NCBI RefSeq assembly: GCF_014200595.1
Contig: NZ_JACHCG010000005.1
Location: 62,001 to 126,000, forward strand
Length of the DNA stretch: 64,000 nucleotides
Origin: Pedobacter cryoconitis
GTDB lineage: Bacteria > Bacteroidota > Bacteroidia > Sphingobacteriales > Sphingobacteriaceae
Direction of reading: 5' to 3'
The first letter of the stretch is position 1. Each line of letters begins with the position of its first letter. The position numbers and the translations under genes are program-made. The notes under the pieces are model-generated. The model saw nothing but the letters and a program-made list of their open reading frames with translations, did not search any database and was not told the origin of the DNA. Below, piece after piece: positions 1 through 7,759 of this stretch.

Positions 1-896
1 CCATATACAGTAAATGAATAATCCTGTCCTCTGTAACCGCTGCCAGATCCATAAATACTTGGCGTAGTAGTCCCATACAAATATTTCAATGCCACAATAT
101 CATTACTATTAAAAGTTCTGTTTCCACCATTTAAACAGGCCAGCATAAATGATCCTGCTTCAGGACCAGAAGGCGTACCTGGTATAAATATAGCCCCAAC
201 GGTAGAAGCTCCTTCATTGACGGCCTGCCCGCCACAACTGTAAGCTCTGTTTGCCAGATCAGTATGGCGCAAACCAATCGTGTGACCAACTTCATGCTGC
301 AATACTGAAGCCAGATTTAACAATTCCGGATTTGTGCCATATGCAGCCTCGTTGGTATTCATTCTGATCTCATTAAAGGGTTGCCCTGCTGCCGTTGGAA
401 AACCAGAAGACCCCAGAACAATCTGACCACCACTCGGGCCCTGATTAAATCCAACAACATTAATGTCCCCTATTGTACCGGTATTTGCACGTTGGAAAGA
501 GATTCTCAGACCAAGCTGATTATATCTTTCAATCATTAAATCTGTTGCATCACTATAAACAGCTGGTAAATTTGATACTGATATCGTAAAAACACGTTGT
601 ATGCCTTTTACCACATTGGTAGTCCTGTAGTGTTCTGTTTTAGCAATATTTAAAAGGTTTGTCGTCGGGTTCTCATCCAGTATTTTTTCCGTCAAAAGGA
701 TATCACCTTCCACTACATAGCCTCCTGGAACCTTTTGAGCTCCAGCAGCACTAAAGCCTAGTTTATTAATTTTTGACTTAACTGAAGCGGATATTTCAGT
801 ATTCGTATCAACCGTTTTAGAACTTTCCTTTTTTTGGCAGGAAATAAAACCAATAGTCAATAAACCGACCATTAAGAGTAGATTTCTTTTTTTCAT
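1..896 (-). CDS. M57-family (HEIGH) zinc metalloprotease lipoprotein, 3' end cut by window edge
   Basis: Reading leftward from an ATG at 894-896 gives an open frame that runs off the window, so the C-terminus is missing (about 298 residues visible). Residues 1-20 form a lipoprotein signal ending in FISC, so the mature protein is probably anchored through Cys20 outside the inner membrane. HEVGHTIGLRH at residues 201-211 is the extended zinc site HExxHxxGxxH of metzincin-type proteases, and its form fits the M57 dual-action HEIGH family. Known members are secreted; the substrate cannot be told. It is a lone gene, transcribed away from the two-component genes. The family call is firm, the role unknown. 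Confidence 0.85.
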   Translation of the reverse strand, partial: MKKRNLLLMVGLLTIGFISCQKKESSKTVDTNTEISASVKSKINKLGFSAAGAQKVPGGYVVEGDILLTEKILDENPTTNLLNIAKTEHYRTTNVVKGIQRVFTISVSNLPAVYSDATDLMIERYNQLGLRISFQRANTGTIGDINVVGFNQGPSGGQIVLGSSGFPTAAGQPFNEIRMNTNEAAYGTNPELLNLASVLQHEVGHTIGLRHTDLANRAYSCGGQAVNEGASTVGAIFIPGTPSGPEAGSFMLACLNGGNRTFNSNDIVALKYLYGTTTPSIYGSGSGYRGQDYSFTVY

Positions 897-926
897 GAGC
901 GTTATTTTAGATTAAATAATATAACT

Positions 927-957
927 CTAATTTAAATAATTAGTCTTTAAATCCAAA
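927..957 (-). promoter_or_regulatory. Possible promoter of the M57 protease gene
   Basis: On the minus strand TTTG (954-957), 19 bp and TAAATTAG (927-934) resemble the Bacteroidota sigma pattern TTTG-N19-TAnnTTTG, with one mismatch in the -7 element. It lies about 30 bp before the ATG. Tentative. Confidence 0.3.
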
Positions 958-973
958 CGAATTATTACTAAAC

Positions 974-1013
974 AAAAAAAAGCCATCTTCCTATCCGGAA
1001 AATGGCTTTTTAA
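974..1013 (-). terminator. Rho-independent terminator after the response regulator
   Basis: Stem AAAGCCAT / ATGGCTTT around a roughly 15-nt loop that can pair further (TTCC/GGAA). On the minus strand it is followed by a run of eight T. It lies just past the stop of the response regulator and would end the two-component transcript. Confidence 0.8.
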
Positions 1014-1028
1014 TAAAAATATTATTTA

Positions 1029-1721
1029 CTAATTAATCAAAAGTTTATAGCCCTTACCATGCACATTCAGAATTTCCACTTTCGGATCTTCTTTTAAGTA
1101 TTTACGGAGTTTGCTCAGGAACACGTCCATGCTTCGCCCATTAAAGTAGTTATCATCATGCCAGATACTTAGCAAAGCTTCTTCGCGGGTAAGCACTGCA
1201 TTTTGTTTTAAGCAGAGCAATTGTAACAACTCGGCTTCCTTGGTCGAAAGTTTTTGCTGCTGTCCGTTATGCTGAATCAGCTGTGTCGTATAATCAAAAG
1301 TATAACTACCAATCTGAAACTGAGACTGAACAGGTGCAGCAACTTTGGTTTCCTTAGCAGATACGCGCTTCAGTAAAGCATTAATTCTAAGTAACAGTTC
1401 TTCAATACGGAAAGGTTTTGTAATGTAATCATCACCTCCCAAATCATAAGCAGAGGCTTTATCTTCCATCATAGCTTTTGCCGTCGCAAAAATAATAGGG
1501 ATATTTTCATTGACCTTCCTGATTTCCTTACCCAAAGCAAAACCATCCTTTTTAGGCATCATCACATCGAGGATACATAAATCGAAAGCTTGTTTATTGA
1601 AAGCACGGAGTCCTTCTTCACCATCAACACATAATACTACATCGAATTTACCCTTTAGCTGTAAATAGTCCTGAAGCAGCATTCCAAGATTAGGATCATC
1701 TTCTACCAATAGAATTTTCAT
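1029..1721 (-). CDS. OmpR/PhoB-family DNA-binding response regulator (RprY-like)
   Basis: A 230-residue two-domain regulator. The receiver domain covers about residues 2-118, with acidic pair D8/D9, phospho-acceptor D52 in LDVMMP, T80 and K102 in TKP. A winged-helix trans_reg_C domain covers about 135-228 (TKEAELLQLLC, then the C-terminal hairpin VHGKGYKL). It should be phosphorylated by the histidine kinase encoded immediately upstream, 13 bp away on the same strand, and then bind promoters as a dimer. The pair resembles RprX/RprY of Bacteroides in domain make-up, but the signal and target genes cannot be read from the sequence. A strong terminator follows. Confidence 0.93.
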   Translation of the reverse strand: MKILLVEDDPNLGMLLQDYLQLKGKFDVVLCVDGEEGLRAFNKQAFDLCILDVMMPKKDGFALGKEIRKVNENIPIIFATAKAMMEDKASAYDLGGDDYITKPFRIEELLLRINALLKRVSAKETKVAAPVQSQFQIGSYTFDYTTQLIQHNGQQQKLSTKEAELLQLLCLKQNAVLTREEALLSIWHDDNYFNGRSMDVFLSKLRKYLKEDPKVEILNVHGKGYKLLIN

Positions 1722-1734
1722 AAGTAATATTGCG

Positions 1735-3561
1735 TTATTTTAGGGGTATAATTATTTCAAATATTGTTCCTTTATCCTTTTCACTCTTCAACTTGATTGT
1801 CCCGTTCATCTGGGTAATAATATCCTGAACGTAATTTAAACCGAGCCCAAATCCTTTTACATCGTGTAAATTTCCGGTAGGCACTCTGTAAAACTGGTCA
1901 AAAGCACGTTTGCATTGTTCTTTTGTCATTCCGATCCCTTTATCCTCGATGTCTATATAAAGACATTTACCAGCGTTCTTTGTACTTAAAGTAATCTGAG
2001 GCGGATCAATACTGTATTTGTTCGCATTGTCTATTAAGTTATAAATTACATTTGATAAATGCAGCTCATCCCCTGTCACTAATGCGTTGGACGCGTTTAG
2101 ATTTAAAGTCAGCGTCGCTTCTTTTTTCTGTAGCTGAAGACTCATACTGTCTGCTACGGCAGCAATCAGGCTGTTCATCTCTACATCTTCAGTTTCCAGC
2201 TTCAATTCCTTTTTATCCAGCCTTGCAATACTCAGCACACGCTCAATATGATTACCCAGGCGCACATTTTCATCATATATAATTCCTGCAAGTCTGCTTA
2301 TACGCGACTTGTCTTCCTGAATTTCGGGGTCTCTAAGCGCTTCACTGGCAATCATGATGGTAGATACCGGAGTCTTGAATTCATGGGTCATATTGTTGAT
2401 GAAATCGCTCTTCATCTCCGCGATTTTTTTCTGCCTTAATATCGCATAAAGCGTATAAGAGAAAATAGAAATCAGTACAATCAATAAACCGGCAGAAGAG
2501 GCCATCGTTACACTCAGGTTATTAAAAATAGCAGCACTTTTGTTCGGAAAATTAATATATAACATACCGGGATCTCTCAATACATCATTGCTAAAAAGAG
2601 CCGTTTTATAAGTATTGGCAGGTAAAATCTCTCCCCGCAGCGAAGATATTTTACGGAAGACCAACCGGTCACTAACCAGGCTTTTCAACCAGAAATCATA
2701 AGCAAGATTGATATTTTTATTCGCCAGTTCTGCACGGAGTAAAGTATCCAGCGTCCCTTTCGAAACACGCTGTGCCAATGGGATGTCCAGCTGGCTCATT
2801 TCTTTAGCAGCAGCTTCGATGACATTAAAACTGCCTTCATCAAGTAAGCGGACAGTATCTGCCTGTAATTCCTTCAAAGCATGATTTCTCCGCCTGTTGG
2901 CAATCTCATCTTCTACCTTGAATTTTAGCCGCATGTCTCCATTCAGGCTGGGCAAAGAGACTCTTAAAGGCCTGCTGTCATAGCGGCTGTAAACGAGATA
3001 ACGAATACTGTCTGGTAATTTTTTGGGTTCTATATCAAACGTTTTAACAGAACCAAGCCTGAAAGTTTTCTGTACATTACTTCCAATCATATTCAGATTG
3101 GCATCAAAACCGACGTTCACATCAACATTCAATGGCGTTGTTGCCCTGTTTTCCAGTGCATAAAAGTCGGCTTCAGAAATTATAGTAGGACTCAGGTACA
3201 TTTTCCGGATCATCTCATCCTGATAATTGAGTTCATCAATCATCTGCTTGCGCTGATCGTATTTTCTTTTTCTTTCTAATTCTTTGTAGTTCTGATCCAG
3301 GTCAATCAGCCGGCGGGTACGGTCACGACGTTGATTTTCCATCTTTATACGCCATTCCAGATCTTTTTTATTGATATGATTTACCGCATTTAAACGTTGT
3401 ACTTTGTCTGCAACCGCGCTTAGCACCTGGTTAACTTCCTGCTCGAAAAGCTGAGATTTAAGTCTGTAGGCTTCCCTGATGTAATACAACTGCATTACAA
3501 ACACGCCAAGCAGAGCTATGGTCATGAGGGCGGTGATTAACCAAAGACTTCTCTTTTTCAT
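1735..3561 (-). CDS. Membrane sensor histidine kinase (RprX-like)
   Basis: 608 residues. A membrane segment at about 7-27 and a second at about 353-374 enclose a roughly 325-residue extracytoplasmic sensor region that is rich in charged, coiled-coil-like sequence near its start. The cytoplasmic part has the HisKA H-box MTHEFKTP with phospho-accepting H393, an N-box (NLIDNANKYS, about 507-516), the G1 box DKGIGM (about 541-546) and the G2 box GFGLGL (about 570-575), so all catalytic elements are intact. It is the first gene of a two-gene operon with the response regulator. The sensor region resembles no domain I can name, so the signal is unknown. Confidence 0.93.
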   Translation of the reverse strand: MKKRSLWLITALMTIALLGVFVMQLYYIREAYRLKSQLFEQEVNQVLSAVADKVQRLNAVNHINKKDLEWRIKMENQRRDRTRRLIDLDQNYKELERKRKYDQRKQMIDELNYQDEMIRKMYLSPTIISEADFYALENRATTPLNVDVNVGFDANLNMIGSNVQKTFRLGSVKTFDIEPKKLPDSIRYLVYSRYDSRPLRVSLPSLNGDMRLKFKVEDEIANRRRNHALKELQADTVRLLDEGSFNVIEAAAKEMSQLDIPLAQRVSKGTLDTLLRAELANKNINLAYDFWLKSLVSDRLVFRKISSLRGEILPANTYKTALFSNDVLRDPGMLYINFPNKSAAIFNNLSVTMASSAGLLIVLISIFSYTLYAILRQKKIAEMKSDFINNMTHEFKTPVSTIMIASEALRDPEIQEDKSRISRLAGIIYDENVRLGNHIERVLSIARLDKKELKLETEDVEMNSLIAAVADSMSLQLQKKEATLTLNLNASNALVTGDELHLSNVIYNLIDNANKYSIDPPQITLSTKNAGKCLYIDIEDKGIGMTKEQCKRAFDQFYRVPTGNLHDVKGFGLGLNYVQDIITQMNGTIKLKSEKDKGTIFEIIIPLK

Positions 3562-3571
3562 TCTCGAAAGT

Positions 3572-3579
3572 CAAAAATA
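3572..3579 (-). promoter_or_regulatory. Possible -7 element before the histidine kinase
   Basis: TATTTTTG on the minus strand matches TAnnTTTG, 10 bp before the kinase ATG. No good -33 TTTG at the usual distance was seen, so this is weak. Confidence 0.25.
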
Positions 3580-3645
3580 AGCATAGACTGAGGCAATAAG
3601 TTCTATTTTAACAAAATTTAACACGTAAGGTTCAAATTCCTGTCC

Positions 3646-3682
3646 AAAAAAAAATGCCGGGAAATAATTCCCGGCATTTTTA
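3646..3682 (-). terminator. Rho-independent terminator after the DUF3127 gene
   Basis: A perfect 15-bp stem with core AATGCCGGGAA / TTCCCGGCATT around loop ATAA, with A/T tracts on both sides. On the minus strand the stem is followed by nine T, as expected for a terminator of the gene ending at 3710. Confidence 0.88.
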
Positions 3683-3709
3683 TACCATTTCATTCTTCTG
3701 AAAAGAGGT

Positions 3710-4078
3710 TTAGAATGGCAGATCATCTTCCTCACCTGGTGCGCTGTTTAAATCCGCAGGAGGAGCATATTGTGGAGTTGAAGCCGCTGCACCACTGTTC
3801 GTCAGTGCATTGATACGCCAAACTACTAAACTATTAAAATAAGAAACCTTTCCCATTTTATCTGTCCACGGACGACCGCGCAGATTGAATGAAACTTCAA
3901 CATCATCACCGGTTTTCAAGCTATCAAATAAAGCAGTTTTATCTTGTAAAGCCTCGAACCTGATATATTCAGGATAAGTTGGGTTTTCTGCATATTCGAT
4001 AATGAGATCACGCTTTTTAAAAGTCTCACTCACCTGCTGTAATGCACCGATTTCGTGCACTTTTCCTTTTAATTCCAT
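3710..4078 (-). CDS. DUF3127 domain protein (small OB-fold-like)
   Basis: 122 residues. The N-terminal 90 or so match the DUF3127 family common in Bacteroidota (MELKGKVHEIG start, EYAENPTYPEYIRFE, VSFNLRGRPW). Family members look like small beta-rich, OB-fold-like proteins. The tail after residue 95 is low-complexity (Ala, Pro, Ser) and ends EEDDLPF, an acidic tail resembling that of single-stranded DNA-binding proteins. That resemblance suggests a nucleic-acid or SSB-like role, but this is inference. It is a single gene with its own terminator, divergent from the RNA methyltransferase across 71 bp. Confidence 0.85.
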   Translation of the reverse strand: MELKGKVHEIGALQQVSETFKKRDLIIEYAENPTYPEYIRFEALQDKTALFDSLKTGDDVEVSFNLRGRPWTDKMGKVSYFNSLVVWRINALTNSGAAASTPQYAPPADLNSAPGEEDDLPF

Positions 4079-4149
4079 AACAATAACTCTTTTATTCTAT
4101 TGACTAGTTCAAATCTCTATATTATTATTGATAACTTAGCACAATAATT

Positions 4150-5355
4150 ATGCAAGTTTTCCACAACAAAAGTAAGGTTATTTTAACCTGTAACAAAAGA
4201 CTTTCACCTTATTTGGTAGAAGAGGTAAAAGCGCTTGGCTATGAAATCGTAAGAGATTTCCCTACGGGAGTAGAGCTTAATATCACACTGACAGAGTGTA
4301 TTAAACTGAATTTAAACTTAAGATGTGCCAGCCAGATCTTATACTGTTTAAATAGCTTTAAAGTCAATAATCCAGAAGAATTATACCGTGAACTGGTAGA
4401 TATGCCATGGGAAGATCTGATTGATTTTTCAGGGTATTTTTCGGTGACTTCCAATGTAGATAATCCAACAATAACTACTCCGCTTTTCACCAATCTGAAA
4501 GTTAAAGATGCGATTGTTGACCGGATAAAAGACAAGAAAGGGATGCGTCCGAATTCAGGTTCAGATGCGAACAAAACTGTTGTCCACCTGTACTGGAAAG
4601 ACGATGAGGCAGATATTTTCATCGATACTTCAGGAGAAACTTTAGCGAAACACGGCTATCGTAAAATTCCTGGAAAAGCACCTATGCTGGAAGCGCTTGC
4701 CGCAGGTGTAGTGATGAGCACCAACTGGGATCAGAAATCACCATTTATCAACCCGATGTGCGGGTCAGGTACGCTTGCAATTGAAGCTGCATTATTAGCG
4801 ACAAACAGAAGACCTGGTTTATTCCGCATGAACTATGGCTTTATGCACGTGCTGGGTTATGATGAAGAAGTATTCTTCGCTGAACGCAGGATTCTTAAAG
4901 AACAGGTGATCAAAAATATAGACTTACAGATTGTAGCAACGGATTTATCTGAAGATGCGGTTGATATCAGCCGTAAAAATGCGCAGACTGCTGGTGTAGA
5001 TACGCTGATTACTTTTGAAGTTTGCGATTTCGCAGATACACCGGTTCCTGAAGGTGGAAAAGGTGTTGTGGTATTTAATCCGGAGTATGGAGAACGCTTA
5101 GGTGTTCACTCTCAGCTGGAACTGACTTACAAACGTATCGGAGATTTCCTGAAGAAAGATTGTAAAGGTTACAGTGGTTATATTTTTACAGGTAACCCTG
5201 ATCTGGCTAAAAAAATCGGATTAAAGGCATCACGCAAAGTTGAATTCTACAATGGTAAATTAGATTGCCGTATGATGGAATATGAATTGTATGATGGTAC
5301 CCGCAGAGCTGAAGAAGAAAGACCTCAGCCTAAGGAGCATAAAGCAGAAGATTAA
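4150..5355 (+). CDS. THUMP-domain class I RNA methyltransferase (RlmL-N/YpsC type)
   Basis: 401 residues. A THUMP RNA-binding module lies at about 45-160, followed by a Rossmann methyltransferase domain with SAM-binding motif NPMCGSGT near residue 200 and acidic loop ATDLSEDAV near 260. The family modifies guanines of 23S rRNA or tRNA using S-adenosylmethionine; which RNA is used here cannot be told. The active-site loop reads FNPEYGERLG where the family motif is usually NPPY. The last 20 or so residues are charged. It is divergent from the DUF3127 gene and followed by its own terminator. Confidence 0.88.
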   Translation: MQVFHNKSKVILTCNKRLSPYLVEEVKALGYEIVRDFPTGVELNITLTECIKLNLNLRCASQILYCLNSFKVNNPEELYRELVDMPWEDLIDFSGYFSVTSNVDNPTITTPLFTNLKVKDAIVDRIKDKKGMRPNSGSDANKTVVHLYWKDDEADIFIDTSGETLAKHGYRKIPGKAPMLEALAAGVVMSTNWDQKSPFINPMCGSGTLAIEAALLATNRRPGLFRMNYGFMHVLGYDEEVFFAERRILKEQVIKNIDLQIVATDLSEDAVDISRKNAQTAGVDTLITFEVCDFADTPVPEGGKGVVVFNPEYGERLGVHSQLELTYKRIGDFLKKDCKGYSGYIFTGNPDLAKKIGLKASRKVEFYNGKLDCRMMEYELYDGTRRAEEERPQPKEHKAED

Positions 5356-5375
5356 CAATTTTTTTAATACTATAC

Positions 5376-5409
5376 AAAAGACCTGGCCGGTTCGGACAGG
5401 TCTTTTTTT
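5376..5409 (+). terminator. Rho-independent terminator after the RNA methyltransferase
   Basis: Stem AAAGACCTG / CAGGTCTTT around an 11-nt loop, followed by seven T on the plus strand. Confidence 0.87.
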
Positions 5410-5488
5410 ATGGTAATACTCCAGGCTAACCACCACCAGGAATATTTTTTTTAAAATCCGAAATCCGTACACTTTTCATTTACGTTAG

Positions 5489-5505
5489 TTAGTCAACACG
5501 ACTAA
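5489..5505. promoter_or_regulatory. Palindrome before the XRE regulator gene, possible operator
   Basis: TTAGTC-AACAC-GACTAA is a perfect 6+6 inverted repeat with a 5-bp spacer, ending 8 bp before the ATG of the HTH gene. Small XRE repressors often bind such sites in their own promoters, so autoregulation is a reasonable inference. Confidence 0.45.
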
Positions 5506-5513
5506 TTTAGATT

Positions 5514-5762
5514 ATGAAAGACCTCCTGGATTTAAAACCGGAAATTGTAGCGACTAACATCAGAAAAGTCAGAGAGTTTAGGAATTATACGCAGGATTAT
5601 CTGGCGGCCAAGCTGACAATTTCTCAAAATGCTTATAGCAAAATTGAATTGGGCTATAGCAAACTTACTGTAGAAAGATTATTCCATATTGCATCTGTAC
5701 TGGATGTCAAGGTGACAGAGTTAATTGCGATGGATCATAGCCGTGGCGTACGTTTAGAGTAA
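5514..5762 (+). CDS. Small XRE-family helix-turn-helix regulator
   Basis: 82 residues, nearly all one HTH_XRE (Cro/CI) domain at about 12-72. The recognition region is TISQNAYSKIELGYSKLTVE, preceded by the first helices REFRNYTQDYLAAKL. There is no effector or oligomerisation domain, so it probably binds DNA as a dimer with no bound ligand. A palindrome 8 bp upstream of the start is a candidate operator. The next gene, an HD hydrolase, starts 35 bp later on the same strand and could be co-transcribed. Confidence 0.88.
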   Translation: MKDLLDLKPEIVATNIRKVREFRNYTQDYLAAKLTISQNAYSKIELGYSKLTVERLFHIASVLDVKVTELIAMDHSRGVRLE

Positions 5763-5785
5763 TAATGAAATAATTTGAATTATAA

Positions 5786-5793
5786 TATCTTTG
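5786..5793 (+). promoter_or_regulatory. Possible -7 element before the HD hydrolase
   Basis: TATCTTTG matches TAnnTTTG but lies only 4 bp before the ATG, and no -33 partner is present. If real the transcript would be almost leaderless. Confidence 0.25.
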
Positions 5794-5797
5794 TTTC

Positions 5798-6457
5798 ATG
5801 CAAATGGACTTTGATCTTATAAAAGAAAAAACAATCAGTTTTGTAAAAGATACCCTTCAGGGAGCAGAAGCTGGTCATGACTGGTTTCATATCGAAAGGG
5901 TTTATAAAACTGCTTTAAGTATAAATACCAAAGAAGGTGGAGATTTACTTCTGGTCACCCTTGCTGCTTTATTGCATGATATTGCCGATAGCAAGTTCAA
6001 TAACGGTGATGAAGAAATCGGTCCGCAGCTGGCCGGGAATTTTCTCCGCACGCTTGGCCTTAGCGAAGCTGTGATCCTGGAAGTACAGCAAATCATCAGA
6101 AATCTGAGTTACAAAGCAAATTTGGGGAAAATTGAATTCTCTTCCAGAGAACTTGATATTGTTCAGGATGCAGACCGCTTAGATGCCATAGGTGCAATCG
6201 GGATCGCCAGGGCCTTCACTTATGGCGGATATAAAAACAGGGTGCTGTATGATCCGGAAATCAAGCCTGAGCTAAATATGAGTAAAGAAGCTTATAAAAA
6301 TTCTGAAGCACCAACTATCAATCACTTTTATGAAAAACTGCTGCGTTTAAAAGACCTGATGAAAACCAGGACCGGAAAAGAGCTTGCTGAACAAAGACAT
6401 CAGTTCATGCAATTGTACCTGAATCAGTTTTATTCGGAATGGGAAGGCGAAAGCTAA
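5798..6457 (+). CDS. HD-domain phosphohydrolase
   Basis: 219 residues with the full metal-binding set of a compact HD hydrolase: H27 and H31 in GHDWFHIERV, the HD pair H60/D61 in LLHDIAD, and a late Asp in VQDADRLDAIGAIG. The pattern matches the YedJ/YpgQ-like group of soluble HD proteins, some of which hydrolyse nucleotides; the substrate here is unknown. It sits between a small XRE regulator and the radical-SAM repair pair, all on one strand, but a strong inverted repeat separates it from the latter. Confidence 0.87.
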   Translation: MQMDFDLIKEKTISFVKDTLQGAEAGHDWFHIERVYKTALSINTKEGGDLLLVTLAALLHDIADSKFNNGDEEIGPQLAGNFLRTLGLSEAVILEVQQIIRNLSYKANLGKIEFSSRELDIVQDADRLDAIGAIGIARAFTYGGYKNRVLYDPEIKPELNMSKEAYKNSEAPTINHFYEKLLRLKDLMKTRTGKELAEQRHQFMQLYLNQFYSEWEGES

Positions 6458-6472
6458 AATAATTAGTATTTA

Positions 6473-6502
6473 AATGCTATATTTGTTAGTAAATATAGCA
6501 TT
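6473..6502 (+). promoter_or_regulatory. Perfect 12-bp inverted repeat abutting the radical-SAM start codon, overlapping a -7 element
   Basis: AATGCTATATTT (6473-6484) and AAATATAGCATT (6491-6502) are exact inverted copies with loop GTTAGT, and the second arm ends directly before the ATG at 6503. The first arm contains TATATTTG (6478-6485), a perfect TAnnTTTG promoter element. It could be a repressor operator over the promoter or an RNA hairpin hiding the start. It lacks a T-run, so it is not an ordinary terminator. Confidence 0.65.
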
Positions 6503-7759
6503 ATGTCTGAACGTCTTAGAGAAAAGCTGAATATTCTGGCAGATGCCGCCAAATATGATGTATCGTGTTCATCCAGCGGAGGAAATAGAAAAAATGATAA
6601 TAAAGGTTTGGGAAATAGCCATGCTTCTGGCATCTGTCATACTTATACGGAGGATGGCAGATGTGTTTCGCTGCTGAAAATCCTGCTGACCAATCATTGT
6701 ATTTTTGATTGTGCTTACTGCGTTTCCAGAAAAAGCAATGACATTACAAGAGCTGCATTTACTGTAGAAGAAGTGGTAGAACTGACCATGAACTTTTACA
6801 GAAGAAACTATATTGAAGGTTTATTCTTAAGTTCAGGGATTTTTAAGAATGCTGATTTTACGATGGAACGTTTGCTTAGGGTCGTAAAAAAACTCAGGCT
6901 GGAAGAGCGCTTTAACGGCTATATCCATTTAAAAACGATTCCCGGAGCGAGTGAAGAACTGATCAGGGAAGCAGGCATGTATGCAGACCGGATGAGTATT
7001 AATCTGGAAATGCCTACTGAAAGTGGGCTTAAATTACTGGCGCCTGAAAAAACCCATCAGCAGGTGACCCAGCCGCTGGGCTTCATCAAAAATCAGATCG
7101 TACAGTTTAAAGAAGAACGTAAGCTGATTAAAAGTACACCCAAATTTGTGTCCGCGGGTCAGAGTACACAAATGGTGATTGGTGCAACTCCCGAGACTGA
7201 CAAGGAGATTATGCAGACCGCAGCGCTGTTTTACAAAGATTTTTCGCTGAAAAGAGTTTACTATTCAGGTTATATTCCGATTAGCTATGATAACCGGCTT
7301 CCGATGATTGGTTCTCAACCCCCGTTAATCAGAGAAAACAGGTTATATCAGACAGACTGGCTGATGCGCTTCTACGGTTTTCATGTCAATGAATTGCTGA
7401 ATGATGCGAATCCGCACCTGGATATTGACATCGATCCAAAATTAAGCTGGGCTTTACGCAACTTGCAGCATTTTCCGGTAGATATTAACGTTGCGGCCTA
7501 TAAAGTCATCCTTCGGATTCCCGGAATCGGAGTTACCTCTGCAAAAAAAATTGTACAGGCCCGTAAATTTGGAAAATTACGGATAGACCAGCTTAAAAAA
7601 ATCGGAGTAGCTTATAACCGGGCTAAATATTTCATCAAATGTGCCGACAGCCCCTATCAGTTAAAAGATTACCAGGGAAGCCAGATTAAATCATTTATAC
7701 AGGCAGAAAGTCAGAGTAAATATCTGAAGTACGATACCAGCCAGCTTATTCTTTTCTAA
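6503..7759 (+). CDS. Putative DNA modification/repair radical SAM protein (TIGR03916-like)
   Basis: 418 residues. The radical-SAM cluster motif CxxxCxxC is C66-C70-C73 (CIFDCAYC), inside a TIM-barrel-like domain; further Cys occur at 22, 45 and 54. Near residues 332-372 lies a helix-hairpin-helix DNA-binding motif (ILRIPGIGVTSAKKIV). This combination, followed by a DUF4130 gene, is the known pair described as putative DNA modification/repair radical SAM protein plus probable DNA metabolism protein. The chemistry has not been established as far as I know. The stop TAA is joined directly to the ATG of the next gene, pointing to coupled translation. An exact inverted repeat sits immediately before the start. 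Confidence 0.9.
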   Translation: MSERLREKLNILADAAKYDVSCSSSGGNRKNDNKGLGNSHASGICHTYTEDGRCVSLLKILLTNHCIFDCAYCVSRKSNDITRAAFTVEEVVELTMNFYRRNYIEGLFLSSGIFKNADFTMERLLRVVKKLRLEERFNGYIHLKTIPGASEELIREAGMYADRMSINLEMPTESGLKLLAPEKTHQQVTQPLGFIKNQIVQFKEERKLIKSTPKFVSAGQSTQMVIGATPETDKEIMQTAALFYKDFSLKRVYYSGYIPISYDNRLPMIGSQPPLIRENRLYQTDWLMRFYGFHVNELLNDANPHLDIDIDPKLSWALRNLQHFPVDINVAAYKVILRIPGIGVTSAKKIVQARKFGKLRIDQLKKIGVAYNRAKYFIKCADSPYQLKDYQGSQIKSFIQAESQSKYLKYDTSQLILF

